A stretch of 64,000 nt of DNA from JAZKFT01 sp040386335. GTDB lineage: Bacteria; Bacteroidota; Bacteroidia; Chitinophagales; Chitinophagaceae. The notes under the pieces were generated by a model that had not been told where the DNA came from, searched no databases, and was given only the letters and a program-made list of their open reading frames with translations. Shown here piece after piece: positions 1 to 8,494 of the stretch. The DNA lies in contig JAZKFT010000006.1 in the NCBI GenBank assembly GCA_040386335.1, forward strand, positions 62,001 through 126,000, read 5' to 3'. Position 1 is the first letter of the stretch; each line of letters begins with the position of its first letter. A program made the position numbers and the translations under genes.

Positions 1-2
1 TA

Positions 3-1421
3 AACATCAACCGCAGAAGGTTCTTATCCCGCCTGGGAATGGGCGTTGGTGGTGTGGCATTGGGTTCTCTATTAACGCCCAGCCTGTTTAGCAGCGGTAG
101 CGACGAAGAATTGGCTAGCACAGGACTGGCGCAATTTGCGCCCAAAGCAAAACGGATTATTTACTTGTTCCAAAATGGGGCTCCTTCGCAATTAGACTTG
201 TTCGATCATAAACCCTTACTGCAACAGATGCAGGGACAGGATTTGCCCGCATCCATCCGCATGGGACAGCGTCTCACGGGAATGACATCCGGCCAAAAAA
301 AATTTCCATTGGCTGGCTCCATATTTAGCTTCGACAAGTATGGAGCATCGCAGGCATCGATCAGTGAACTATTACCGCATACATCCAAAGTGGTGGATGA
401 CTTATGTATCGTTAAATCGATGTACACTGAAGCCATTAATCATGATCCGGCCCTGACATTTTTTCAAACAGGTGCACAGGTTGGCAATCGTCCCAGCATG
501 GGCTCCTGGCTGAGTTATGGATTAGGAAGTGAAAATAAAAACCTGCCTGCATTCTGTGTATTGTTGTCAAAAGGGAAAGGAAACGGGCAGGGTGTTTATT
601 CCAAATTGTGGAGCAATGGATTTTTGGATTCCATTTACCAGGGCGTGCAATTTAGCAGTGGAGATAACCCCGTGTTGTATTTAAACAACCCGGATGGTAT
701 TGATAAAGCCGACCGTCGCAAGATGCTGGATAAGCTCGCCGAATTGAACACCCAGTCATACAAAGAATTTGGCGACCCCGAAATAGCTACGAAAATACAG
801 CAATATGAAATGGCTTATCGCATGCAAACGGCCGTGCCTGATGTTACAGATGTAAGCAAAGAGCCGGAAGACATCATTAAATTATATGGCGCTGACTGTT
901 TAACACCTGGCACCTATGCCGCCAATTGTTTATTAGCCCGTAAACTTTCGGAAAACGGTGTTCGCTTTGTGCAATTGTATCACCAGGGATGGGATGCACA
1001 TGATAATTTACCCACGCAAATAAAAGGCCAGGCGAAGGATGTAGACCAGGCATCTGCTGCACTCATTACCGATTTAAAACAAAGAGGTTTGTTAGATGAA
1101 ACACTGGTGATATGGGGCGGTGAGTTTGGCCGTACCAATTATTGCCAGGGTGCACTTACCAAAGATAACTATGGTCGTGATCATCACCCACGTTGCTTTA
1201 CGGTATGGATGGCAGGTGGTGGTGTTAAACCCGGTGTATATGGCGAAACAGATGAGTTTGGATATAACATTACCAAAGACCCCGTGCATGTGCATGATTT
1301 CCATGCTACCATTTTGCATTTAATGGGCATTCATCATGAACAGTTAACATTCAAAAGTTTGGGTCGCCGTTACCGCCTGACTGACGTGGCGGGAAATGTG
1401 GTAAAGGGTTTGATCGCATAG
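3..1421 (+). CDS. DUF1501 family protein, 5' end outside window
   Basis: The frame is open from the first bases of the window. Upstream of the ATG at 39 it reads NRRRFLSRLGMG, a twin-arginine (Tat) export motif followed by a hydrophobic stretch. The true start is therefore left of the window and only a few residues are missing. The body matches the DUF1501 family, which has an alkaline-phosphatase/sulfatase-like fold: an early QNGAPSQLDLFDHKP segment, GWDAHDNLP near residue 320, WGGEFGRT near 363 and DHHPRCFTVWMAGGG near 382. The His/Asp-rich motifs could hold metal, but no substrate is established for the family. In planctomycetes and Bacteroidota these genes usually follow a cytochrome-c/DUF1553 gene, which would lie just outside the window. 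The next gene begins 56 bases downstream on the same strand. Confidence 0.9.
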   Translation, partial: NINRRRFLSRLGMGVGGVALGSLLTPSLFSSGSDEELASTGLAQFAPKAKRIIYLFQNGAPSQLDLFDHKPLLQQMQGQDLPASIRMGQRLTGMTSGQKKFPLAGSIFSFDKYGASQASISELLPHTSKVVDDLCIVKSMYTEAINHDPALTFFQTGAQVGNRPSMGSWLSYGLGSENKNLPAFCVLLSKGKGNGQGVYSKLWSNGFLDSIYQGVQFSSGDNPVLYLNNPDGIDKADRRKMLDKLAELNTQSYKEFGDPEIATKIQQYEMAYRMQTAVPDVTDVSKEPEDIIKLYGADCLTPGTYAANCLLARKLSENGVRFVQLYHQGWDAHDNLPTQIKGQAKDVDQASAALITDLKQRGLLDETLVIWGGEFGRTNYCQGALTKDNYGRDHHPRCFTVWMAGGGVKPGVYGETDEFGYNITKDPVHVHDFHATILHLMGIHHEQLTFKSLGRRYRLTDVAGNVVKGLIA

Positions 1422-1477
1422 AACCAGGCGCTGCGGAAATGATATGCAGTGCTAGTCATTCTTAACGGGATTGACAG

Positions 1478-2548
1478 TTGTTTGAAAGCACCAAAGCCAA
1501 AACTAAAACACAAACATTGCAAAGAAGAACATTCATAAAAAACACTTCATTGGCTGCGGGGCTTTTGTATGTTCCCGGCATATTGCAAGGCCAGCAAACT
1601 GGTGATATTATCCTCGGGCACAACAACAAACGTTATCGCATCAATACAAAATGGAGTCAGGCAAATGCAGCGCAATATCCTGTAAAAGATTGCCATGAAA
1701 TGGTGCAGGATAAGCTAGGCCGTATTTTATTACTCACCAATGACACCAACAACAATGTGCTGATCTATGATAAAAGCGGTAAAGTCATTTCCAGTTGGGG
1801 AAAAGAGTATCCCGGGGCGCATGGACTAACACTATTCAATGAAAACGGTGACGATTTTTTATTTATTTGTGACAACAGCAGGCACCAGGTTATTAAAACA
1901 ACCATCACGGGCAAAGTATTGCTGACACTGGATTATCCAAAAGAAACAGGTGCGTATGCCGATGCCGGTGAATATGTGCCTACCGAAACCGCCATTGCCC
2001 CCAATGGTGATATCTATGTGGCTGATGGTTATGGGAAGGATTTTATCATCCAGTATGACTACAAGGGCAACTACATCCGTCATTGGGGTGGAAAAGGAAC
2101 GGAGGCCCGCCATTTAAACAATGCACATGGCATTTGTATCGATAACAGGGACAAAAACAATCCCTGCCTGATCGTTACATCCCGTCAGCAAAATGCCTTT
2201 AAGCGTTTTACCCTCAACGGTGTTTATATGAATACCATTCCATTGCCCGGCGCATGGGTATGCCGGCCTGTCATCAAAAACGATTATCTGTATGCCGCGG
2301 TTTTACAAACCAATCTTCGTCAGTGGGAGCAATCAGGCTTTGTGCTGGTGTTGGATAAGCATTACAAAGTAGTTTCAAGTATCGGCGGCAATCTGCCGGA
2401 CTATACTGGTAATGTTCCCGAAGAAATGTACCAGACCATTAAAGTGTTTCAATACCCCCATGATGTGTGTATTGATGACGAAGAAAATATGTACGTAGCC
2501 CAATGGAATTCGGGGCGGGTTTACCCTTACAAACTGCAACCGGTATGA
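1478..2548 (+). CDS. Exported NHL-repeat/six-bladed beta-propeller protein
   Basis: 356 residues. The N-terminus carries a twin-arginine-like signal (QRRTFIKNTSLAAG), so the protein is probably exported folded. The rest is a run of NHL-like blades, for example GHLVQDKLGR-type turns, NNNVLIYDKSGKVISSWG, APNGDIYVADGYG and a final PHDVCIDDEENMYVAQW. Such propellers act as binding scaffolds or lyase-like enzymes; no catalytic residues are clear here. The start is TTG at 1478. An in-frame TGA at 1472-1474 blocks any longer form, and there is no internal ATG before the signal motif. The gene ends in an ATGA overlap with the next gene, which implies translational coupling. It belongs to the same operon as the DUF1501 gene. 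Confidence 0.82.
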   Translation: MFESTKAKTKTQTLQRRTFIKNTSLAAGLLYVPGILQGQQTGDIILGHNNKRYRINTKWSQANAAQYPVKDCHEMVQDKLGRILLLTNDTNNNVLIYDKSGKVISSWGKEYPGAHGLTLFNENGDDFLFICDNSRHQVIKTTITGKVLLTLDYPKETGAYADAGEYVPTETAIAPNGDIYVADGYGKDFIIQYDYKGNYIRHWGGKGTEARHLNNAHGICIDNRDKNNPCLIVTSRQQNAFKRFTLNGVYMNTIPLPGAWVCRPVIKNDYLYAAVLQTNLRQWEQSGFVLVLDKHYKVVSSIGGNLPDYTGNVPEEMYQTIKVFQYPHDVCIDDEENMYVAQWNSGRVYPYKLQPV

Positions 2549-3327
2549 GAAAGCTGTTTTTTTTATTAAACACCCTGGTTTGTTGTTTGGCCTGCTATGG
2601 CCAGGCCTTTCAATTGGCACCGCCGCTGGTTACTTATTCTTCGGTTTATTTTTCGGGCCGGACCAGTGTAAATCTTCGCTTTAATGAACCAGGTACCAGC
2701 ATTCACTATACGCTGAATGGCACGGAACCTACAATCAACTCGCCCGTTTATAAAGGCGCGGTTACTATTAAAAAGAACACAGCATTCAGGGCAAGGAGCC
2801 TTGGCAATTCCTTTTTGCCATCGCCCGTAGTTGCAGTGGATTTTGTAAAAGAAGGGATGCCTTTCCGGGAAATAAAATTTACAAAGCCCAATGAAAAATA
2901 TGACGCGGGGAAGCAAAACATTTTAAACGATACGATTGGTGGTATACCCAACTTAAATAACGGCAATTGGATTGGTTATAACAGCGACTCTGTCGTAATA
3001 GATATTTCCTTGCAGAAAACGACGGCAATAAAAAAACTGCTGATAGATGTGTTGCAAGACCAGGGTAGCTGGATTTTTTTACCTGAAAGAATTGAATTGT
3101 ATGCGCTTAACGAAGTAACGAAGCAATACCATTTAATACATGAAAAGAAAATCACCTGTGATAAAACTGCCACCAAAGAACCGGTTCCGCTGGATATGCC
3201 TGCAGGCCGGGGGGTAAATGCCAAAGAACTTAGGTTGGTGTTATACCCGGTAAAAAAAATACCAGACTGGCATGATGGCAAAGGCAATACCGCCTGGTTG
3301 TTCATAGATGAAATAAATGTGTACTAA
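2545..3327 (+). CDS. Secreted FN3-associated (chitobiase C-terminal-like) domain protein
   Basis: 260 residues. I place the start at ATG 2545 because it begins a clear signal peptide (MRKLFFLLNTLVCCLACYG) and overlaps the previous stop codon as ATGA. An ATG at 2503 lies deep inside the upstream gene and gives no signal. After the signal comes an FN3-associated/chitobiase C-terminal-like module (GTSIHYTLNGTEPT, about residues 45-100). A C-terminal beta-sandwich-like module follows (about 105-260) and ends with PDWHDGKGNTAWLFIDEI. The same C-terminal module ends the next gene and is also seen at the C-terminus of Bacteroidota GH20-type proteins, from memory. It is probably a carbohydrate- or surface-binding accessory protein. 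No enzyme motif is visible. Confidence 0.78.
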   Translation: MRKLFFLLNTLVCCLACYGQAFQLAPPLVTYSSVYFSGRTSVNLRFNEPGTSIHYTLNGTEPTINSPVYKGAVTIKKNTAFRARSLGNSFLPSPVVAVDFVKEGMPFREIKFTKPNEKYDAGKQNILNDTIGGIPNLNNGNWIGYNSDSVVIDISLQKTTAIKKLLIDVLQDQGSWIFLPERIELYALNEVTKQYHLIHEKKITCDKTATKEPVPLDMPAGRGVNAKELRLVLYPVKKIPDWHDGKGNTAWLFIDEINVY

Positions 3328-3372
3328 ACAATGATCTACTACTAATATCCTTCATCGCATAATTCATTTCCT

Positions 3373-5526
3373 TTGCTACGATACAAGCATACATTATTCA
3401 CAATCGTCTTTTCACTAAACTGCGTGCTGGTTTTCTTCTTAGTGTTTGAAAGTAAACTACAGATACCAGGATGGCTGCAGGTAGCTGGCCGCATGCATCC
3501 ATTGCTATTGCATTTCCCGATAGTGCTGTTGATCATGTATGCATTGATGATCATTTATGAAAAGCTATTTCTTCGAACGAAACCGGCATTTACACATTTC
3601 ACCGACAGTATATTGTTAATAGCAGCACTTACTGCCGCTATTACCGCCATCGCAGGCTTGTTGTTATCAAAAGAAGGTGGTTATGATGCGCAGGCTCTTG
3701 AAGGGCATAAATGGTTTGGAGTAGCTGTTTCGTTCATTGGGTTGGGCTGGTATTATTTCCGAAACGCTTTGCATTCAAATAAGTTGGTTGCTGTTGTTAA
3801 TTCCTGCATTGCACTTTTAATCGTTACAATTGCTGGTCACAAAGGGGCCAATATCACGCACGGTGAAAATTTCTTAACCGCACCTTTGTCACCCGCATCC
3901 AACAAACAAACGCCGCAAGTTCCTATTGAGCAAGCGGTGGTTTATTCCGATGTTATATTCCCCATTTTAAAAGCCAAATGTATGGGCTGCCATAACAGTA
4001 GCAAGGCAAAGGGTGAATTGATCATGGAAACACAGGCTTTGCTGTTAAAAGGCGGAAAGAGTGGCGCATTATGGGATCCGCAGGAAGCTGACCTGGGGTT
4101 GATGTTGCGGCGGTTGCATTTGCCAATAGACGAAAAAAAGCACATGCCTCCAAAAGGTAAACCTCAGTTAACCGAAGAAGAAATTGCAATTATTACCCAG
4201 TGGATAAAAAAAGGATCTGATTTCTCATTGAAATTATCCAGCTTGCCTGGAACGGACACCTTATATCAATTAGCTGCTCCCCTATTTGCCACTGTAGAAA
4301 CCAACACCTACGATTTTGAAACTGCTTCACAGTCAACTATCGAAAAACTAAATACCGGGAATCGTGTGGTAAGTAAAGAGGCCATTAACTCCCCGGCATT
4401 GCACGTTTCCTTTTTTAATGCCGCTTTGTTCGACAAAAAACAATTGGATGAATTAACGGCTATTAAAAAACAAATCGTGTCGCTAAACCTTGCGAAGATG
4501 CCCGTGACAGACGAAGATCTGAAAACAATTAGCGGGTTTGAAAATCTGCATACACTTAATCTAAGTTTCACGCAAATTACAGGGAGCACATTGGCTGAAT
4601 TAAAAAAACTGAAATTCCTGGAAAGCCTTTCGTTATCAGGAACAGCCACTACATCAGCGCAATTGAGCCAGTTAAAAGATTTTCCAAAATTAAAATCTGT
4701 ATATGCCTGGAAGACCAAAGCAACACCATCCGACATTACGGCAGTTCAAAAGCAAATAGCGGGCATCCGTTTTGAAACCGGTTATACAGGAAGCGATACC
4801 ATCGTATTACAACTTTCACCACCGGTATTTTTAAACGCCGAAGGTGTTGTAACGGAAGCAGTATCACTCAGGCTAAAGCATTATATCCAGGGAACTACCA
4901 TCCGTTATACCACTGATGGTACCGAGCCGGATAGTATTCACTCAAAGGAATTTAAACAGGCCGATATGGTGAATGACAATGTTTTTATCAGGGCAAAAGC
5001 ATTCAAAAAAGGATGGACCAGCAGCCTTATAGCAGAAGCCAGTTTTTTCAAAAACACTTATACACCCGACTCGGTATTGTTTATTTTACCCCCCGACTCA
5101 TCTTACAGTAATAAGGGTAGTTTACTGATTGATCGTATACGGGGCGACCTCAATTTTAGAAGCGGTACCTGGCTGGCATGGCGACAGACTGCCATGGAAG
5201 TAATGCTGGTCTTTAACAAACCTGTACCGGTTAAAAATATTACACTGAGTGTATTGAAAGCAACCGGTAGTTATATTTTTCCGCCTCAGCAAATTGAAGT
5301 GTGGGGAGGTGCCTCTAAAAATAGTTTACGGCTGATTGGCAAAACAACTCCGGCACAATTGACGGCTATGGAGCCCATCAGCATAAAAGGCTACGGTTGC
5401 GATATAAACAGCACACCTGTTAATTGTATAAAATTAAAAGTGACTCCCATACCCAGGCTACCATCCTGGCATCCGGGTAAGGGACAAAAGGCCTGGATAT
5501 TTGTGGACGAGATATTGTTGAATTAA
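3373..5526 (+). CDS. Membrane c-type cytochrome with DUF2231-like, LRR and FN3-associated domains
   Basis: 717 residues. Domains in order: an N-terminal membrane segment (about 8-24) and a DUF2231-like membrane domain with MHPLLLHFPIVLL (41-53) and further helices to about 155; a planctomycete-type cytochrome c domain with heme motif CMGCH (203-207) and a candidate distal methionine in HMPPKGKPQL (Met258); short leucine-rich repeats (about 350-440); an FN3-associated domain (about 490-570, TTIRYTTDGTEPD); and a C-terminal module ending PSWHPGKGQKAWIFVDEI. It probably anchors one heme outside the cytoplasmic membrane and docks a polymer or partner through the distal domains. The start is TTG 3373; an in-frame TAA at 3343-3345 blocks upstream alternatives. 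It lies 45 bases after the previous gene and is likely the last gene of the operon. Electron donor and acceptor are unknown. Confidence 0.85.
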   Translation: MLRYKHTLFTIVFSLNCVLVFFLVFESKLQIPGWLQVAGRMHPLLLHFPIVLLIMYALMIIYEKLFLRTKPAFTHFTDSILLIAALTAAITAIAGLLLSKEGGYDAQALEGHKWFGVAVSFIGLGWYYFRNALHSNKLVAVVNSCIALLIVTIAGHKGANITHGENFLTAPLSPASNKQTPQVPIEQAVVYSDVIFPILKAKCMGCHNSSKAKGELIMETQALLLKGGKSGALWDPQEADLGLMLRRLHLPIDEKKHMPPKGKPQLTEEEIAIITQWIKKGSDFSLKLSSLPGTDTLYQLAAPLFATVETNTYDFETASQSTIEKLNTGNRVVSKEAINSPALHVSFFNAALFDKKQLDELTAIKKQIVSLNLAKMPVTDEDLKTISGFENLHTLNLSFTQITGSTLAELKKLKFLESLSLSGTATTSAQLSQLKDFPKLKSVYAWKTKATPSDITAVQKQIAGIRFETGYTGSDTIVLQLSPPVFLNAEGVVTEAVSLRLKHYIQGTTIRYTTDGTEPDSIHSKEFKQADMVNDNVFIRAKAFKKGWTSSLIAEASFFKNTYTPDSVLFILPPDSSYSNKGSLLIDRIRGDLNFRSGTWLAWRQTAMEVMLVFNKPVPVKNITLSVLKATGSYIFPPQQIEVWGGASKNSLRLIGKTTPAQLTAMEPISIKGYGCDINSTPVNCIKLKVTPIPRLPSWHPGKGQKAWIFVDEILLN

Positions 5527-5686
5527 GAAAATATTACTGTATTTTTTGTATCAGCTGTTCATCATGCACCAGCAAAATAACCGAATGCAATATCCGCAGC
5601 CATTTCATTTATTTAAATAAATAAATCGTGAACCATTTTTGTTCAGTTATTTTGAATGTGCTGGAAAAAGTTGTAAAACAGGGATC

Positions 5687-6841
5687 ATGCTTCATTCAAT
5701 AAAATTGTTCATCATTTGCGCATATGCGATTTGCACCATTCCTGCTGTTGCACAAAAGGAACAAAGTATACCATTAAAAAATTACCTGGCTCTCAGCTGG
5801 AAGGAGGTGGCAAACAGGATGCCCGCAGCCTGGTATGGTTCTAAAGAAGCAAAAGCGGTAGCAGAAAATGTATTGATTGCACAAAAGGAAATTGGTGGCT
5901 GGGCCAAAAATATACCGTACCACCATTTGCTTTCAGAGGCTGAAAAATCGGAATACATTAGAGATAAGTCAAAAGCCGGTGCAACATTTGACAATGAGTC
6001 TACCACTACCGAGTTGAGATTTCTTGCAAAAGTATATGAGCAATTGCATGACCCACGATACAGGCAGGCATTTGATAGGGGCGTAGACTACATTCTTAAA
6101 GCCCAATATAAAAATGGTGGGTGGCCACAGTACTTCCCGGTTAAAGATTCAGCAGATGAAGTGCTTTTAGATCATACGGTGCCTTATTCCATGCACATCA
6201 CTTTTAATGATGATGCGATGGTGAACATCATGCAATTCCTGGACAATATCTTTTCTGATAATGAAGCCTTTGCATCATTACAAATTAGCAGGCAGGTAAA
6301 AGCCTCCGCTAAAAAGGCCTATGATAAGGGGATCGAATGTTTCCTCAAAACGCAGATCATTGTACATAACAAGCCTTCGATATGGTGTGCACAGCATCAT
6401 GAAATAACTCTTGTACCCGCGAACGCACGGGCCTATGAATTGGCTTCATTCAGCGGGTCAGAGTCCATAGGCATCATCCTGCTGCTCATGGAGATAGATC
6501 ATCCATCCAGGGAGGTAATTGCGTCGGTTAATGGTGCTATCACGTGGCTGGAAGAACATAAAATGGAAGGAATAAAAATAACTACAGAAACCGACAGTGA
6601 TGGCCGAAAGAACCGGGTTGTTGCAAAAGATAAAAATGCGCCGGCCTTATGGGCACGGTTCTACGATTTGCAAACAGAAAAGCCATTCTTCTGCAGCAGG
6701 GATGGTGTTAAAAAAGATGCTCTTTCTGAAATTAGCTACGAGCGCCGGAATGGATACAGTTGGTACACCACCAGGCCTGCAGAGGCCATAAAAAAATATC
6801 CTGAATGGGTGAAGAAATGGAATGTAAACACGGAACATTAA
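5687..6841 (+). CDS. Pectate lyase, polysaccharide lyase family 10
   Basis: 384 residues from ATG 5687, chosen because it begins the signal peptide MLHSIKLFIICAYAICTIPA; an upstream TTG at 5639 only adds a polar tail. The mature protein has PL10 hallmarks: GGWAKN (about 70), DNESTTTELRF (about 102), NGGWPQYFPV (about 145), the ITFNDDAM segment and ARAYELASFSGSES, where family members place a catalytic arginine. PL10 enzymes cleave de-esterified homogalacturonan by calcium-dependent beta-elimination. Length fits a single catalytic domain with no binding module. The signal lacks a clear lipobox, so a periplasmic or secreted location is likely. The gene is followed by a repeat-containing spacer and then by a DUF1593-type protein on the same strand. 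Confidence 0.9.
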   Translation: MLHSIKLFIICAYAICTIPAVAQKEQSIPLKNYLALSWKEVANRMPAAWYGSKEAKAVAENVLIAQKEIGGWAKNIPYHHLLSEAEKSEYIRDKSKAGATFDNESTTTELRFLAKVYEQLHDPRYRQAFDRGVDYILKAQYKNGGWPQYFPVKDSADEVLLDHTVPYSMHITFNDDAMVNIMQFLDNIFSDNEAFASLQISRQVKASAKKAYDKGIECFLKTQIIVHNKPSIWCAQHHEITLVPANARAYELASFSGSESIGIILLLMEIDHPSREVIASVNGAITWLEEHKMEGIKITTETDSDGRKNRVVAKDKNAPALWARFYDLQTEKPFFCSRDGVKKDALSEISYERRNGYSWYTTRPAEAIKKYPEWVKKWNVNTEH

Positions 6842-6873
6842 TGATACTTTGCAAGGCATAAACTCTTGAGTAC

Positions 6874-6967
6874 TCATTGGTCATTAAGTCAATAGGTCAT
6901 TGGTCATTAAACTGCTATACTTATTATGAGTGTTATTCAATGACTTACTGACCAATGACTTATTGAC
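6874..6967. repeat. Intergenic inverted/direct repeat cluster (GGTCATT-type)
   Basis: Two direct copies of tcattggtcattaa (6874-6887 and 6897-6910) are followed by the complementary orientation: aatgacttactgacc and aatgacttattgacc (6939-6953 and 6954-6968). The arms 6888-6906 and 6949-6967 form a 19-bp inverted repeat with one mismatch around a 42-base loop. The cluster sits between the pectate lyase stop and the next start. It resembles short heptanucleotide-type repeats rather than a rho-independent terminator, since no T-run follows. Confidence 0.75.
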
Positions 6968-6999
6968 CTGTCACTTACACATTTGTCATTTATTATACG

Positions 7000-8418
7000 A
7001 TGTTACAGCGCTTATCTATCGCAATTTTATTGATGCTACCAGCGGCTTTCACAATGGCCCAGCCTACAAGCAACAAACAAAGAGTTTTAATTTTAACCGA
7101 TATCGAAAACGAGCCAGACGATGCCATGTCACTCGTCCGGTTTTTAACCTATTCCAATCAGTTTGATGTGGAAGGGTTAATAGCTACAACCTCTGTTCAC
7201 CAAAAAAACAAAACGGCTGCATGGCGTATTCGTGAAATACTGGAAGCTTTCGGAAAAGTGAGAGCCAACCTCCTGTTGCATGAACAAGGATTTCCTACAC
7301 TTGATCATTTGTTGTCAGTTGTAAGGGATGGGAGGCCGGATTATGGCATGAATGCAGTTGGGGACACGATGCATTCACCCGGATCTGACCTGATCATCAA
7401 GGCGGCTGATCGCAATGATGAGCGACCTCTCTGGGTATTGGTCTGGGGTGGCCCGAATTGCTTGGCACAGGCGCTTTATGATGTTCACAAAAACCGGCCT
7501 GTATCTGAAGTGCAGCAATTTGTTTCGCGGCTCCGTGTCTACACTATTTCCGACCAGGACGACAGCGGTCCCTGGATAAGAAAAACTTTCCCCGGTCTTT
7601 TTTATATTGCCAGTCCCGGGTTTCATAGTCTTGGAGGTTACCATCATGCAACCTGGACGGGCATTAGTGGAGATCATTTTCATGGTCGCTTTGCCGGTGG
7701 TAATTTTGAAATAGTTGATAATCCCTGGCTGGACAAAAACATCCGCAGCAAGGGACCGCTGGGTGCACAATATCCGCAGGCAAAGTTTTTAATGGAAGGA
7801 GATACCCCGAGCTTTTTATACCTCATCAATAATGGGCTGAGTAGTTCAGAACATCCCGACTGGGGAAGCTGGGGTGGCCGGTATGAATGGTACAGGCCGC
7901 GTACGAAAAAATGGTTCCTGGAGCCCGAAACGCGGCCACTCTGGAATGATGCGGAAGATGAGGTGTTAGGTATGGATAGCAGTTGGCATACCAGTAACAA
8001 AGCGACCATCTGGCGCTGGCGTTCGGCTTACCAGGATGATTTTGCATCACGTATGGACTGGACAATCAAGTCTTATCGTGATGCCAATCATCCACCTGTA
8101 GTACAGCTAAGAACTGGCGGGGAGATTACTGCAAAACCCGGCGACACTATTCACCTGGGTGCAGAAGGAACAATGGACCCTGATGGTGATCGCCTGTCTT
8201 ATAAATGGTTTTATTATGGTGAACCCGGAACGTTCATCCTTTCAACAGCAAGAACAGGTGATCCGCTGAACATAAAGGATAATGATAAGGTAAACGCCTC
8301 ATTTGTGGTTCCTGAAAAATATGGCAGATTGGGAACCCTTCATATTATCCTTGCTGTGACAGATAATGGAACGCCTGCCCTCACCCGTTATCAACGGGTT
8401 ATAGTAACAGTGAAGTAG
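7000..8418 (+). CDS. Sde182-type (DUF1593) nucleoside-hydrolase-like secreted protein
   Basis: 472 residues with a signal peptide (MLQRLSIAILLMLPAAFTMAQ). The N-terminal domain (about 28-310) is of the Sde182/DUF1593 type with a nucleoside-hydrolase-like fold. The acidic cluster TDIENEPDD (33-41) sits where nucleoside hydrolases carry their calcium-binding Asp motif. Later conserved blocks include WGGPNCLAQAL (about 150), SDQDDSGPWI and GSWGGRYEWY (about 288). A C-terminal Ig-like domain (about 365-472) starts at NHPPVVQLRTGG and includes MDPDGDRLSYKWFYYGEPG, matching the Sde182 C-terminal domain. Family members occur in cellulose and pectin loci, but the substrate is not known to me. It follows PL10 on the same strand and precedes the beta-helix protein by 76 bases, so co-expression is likely. 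Confidence 0.85.
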   Translation: MLQRLSIAILLMLPAAFTMAQPTSNKQRVLILTDIENEPDDAMSLVRFLTYSNQFDVEGLIATTSVHQKNKTAAWRIREILEAFGKVRANLLLHEQGFPTLDHLLSVVRDGRPDYGMNAVGDTMHSPGSDLIIKAADRNDERPLWVLVWGGPNCLAQALYDVHKNRPVSEVQQFVSRLRVYTISDQDDSGPWIRKTFPGLFYIASPGFHSLGGYHHATWTGISGDHFHGRFAGGNFEIVDNPWLDKNIRSKGPLGAQYPQAKFLMEGDTPSFLYLINNGLSSSEHPDWGSWGGRYEWYRPRTKKWFLEPETRPLWNDAEDEVLGMDSSWHTSNKATIWRWRSAYQDDFASRMDWTIKSYRDANHPPVVQLRTGGEITAKPGDTIHLGAEGTMDPDGDRLSYKWFYYGEPGTFILSTARTGDPLNIKDNDKVNASFVVPEKYGRLGTLHIILAVTDNGTPALTRYQRVIVTVK

Positions 8419-8494
8419 TGTGAATGCCACAGGGTAGTTAAATAGATGACATTATCCCTAAAACACGAATAAAACAGTACTCAATAAATTGCCA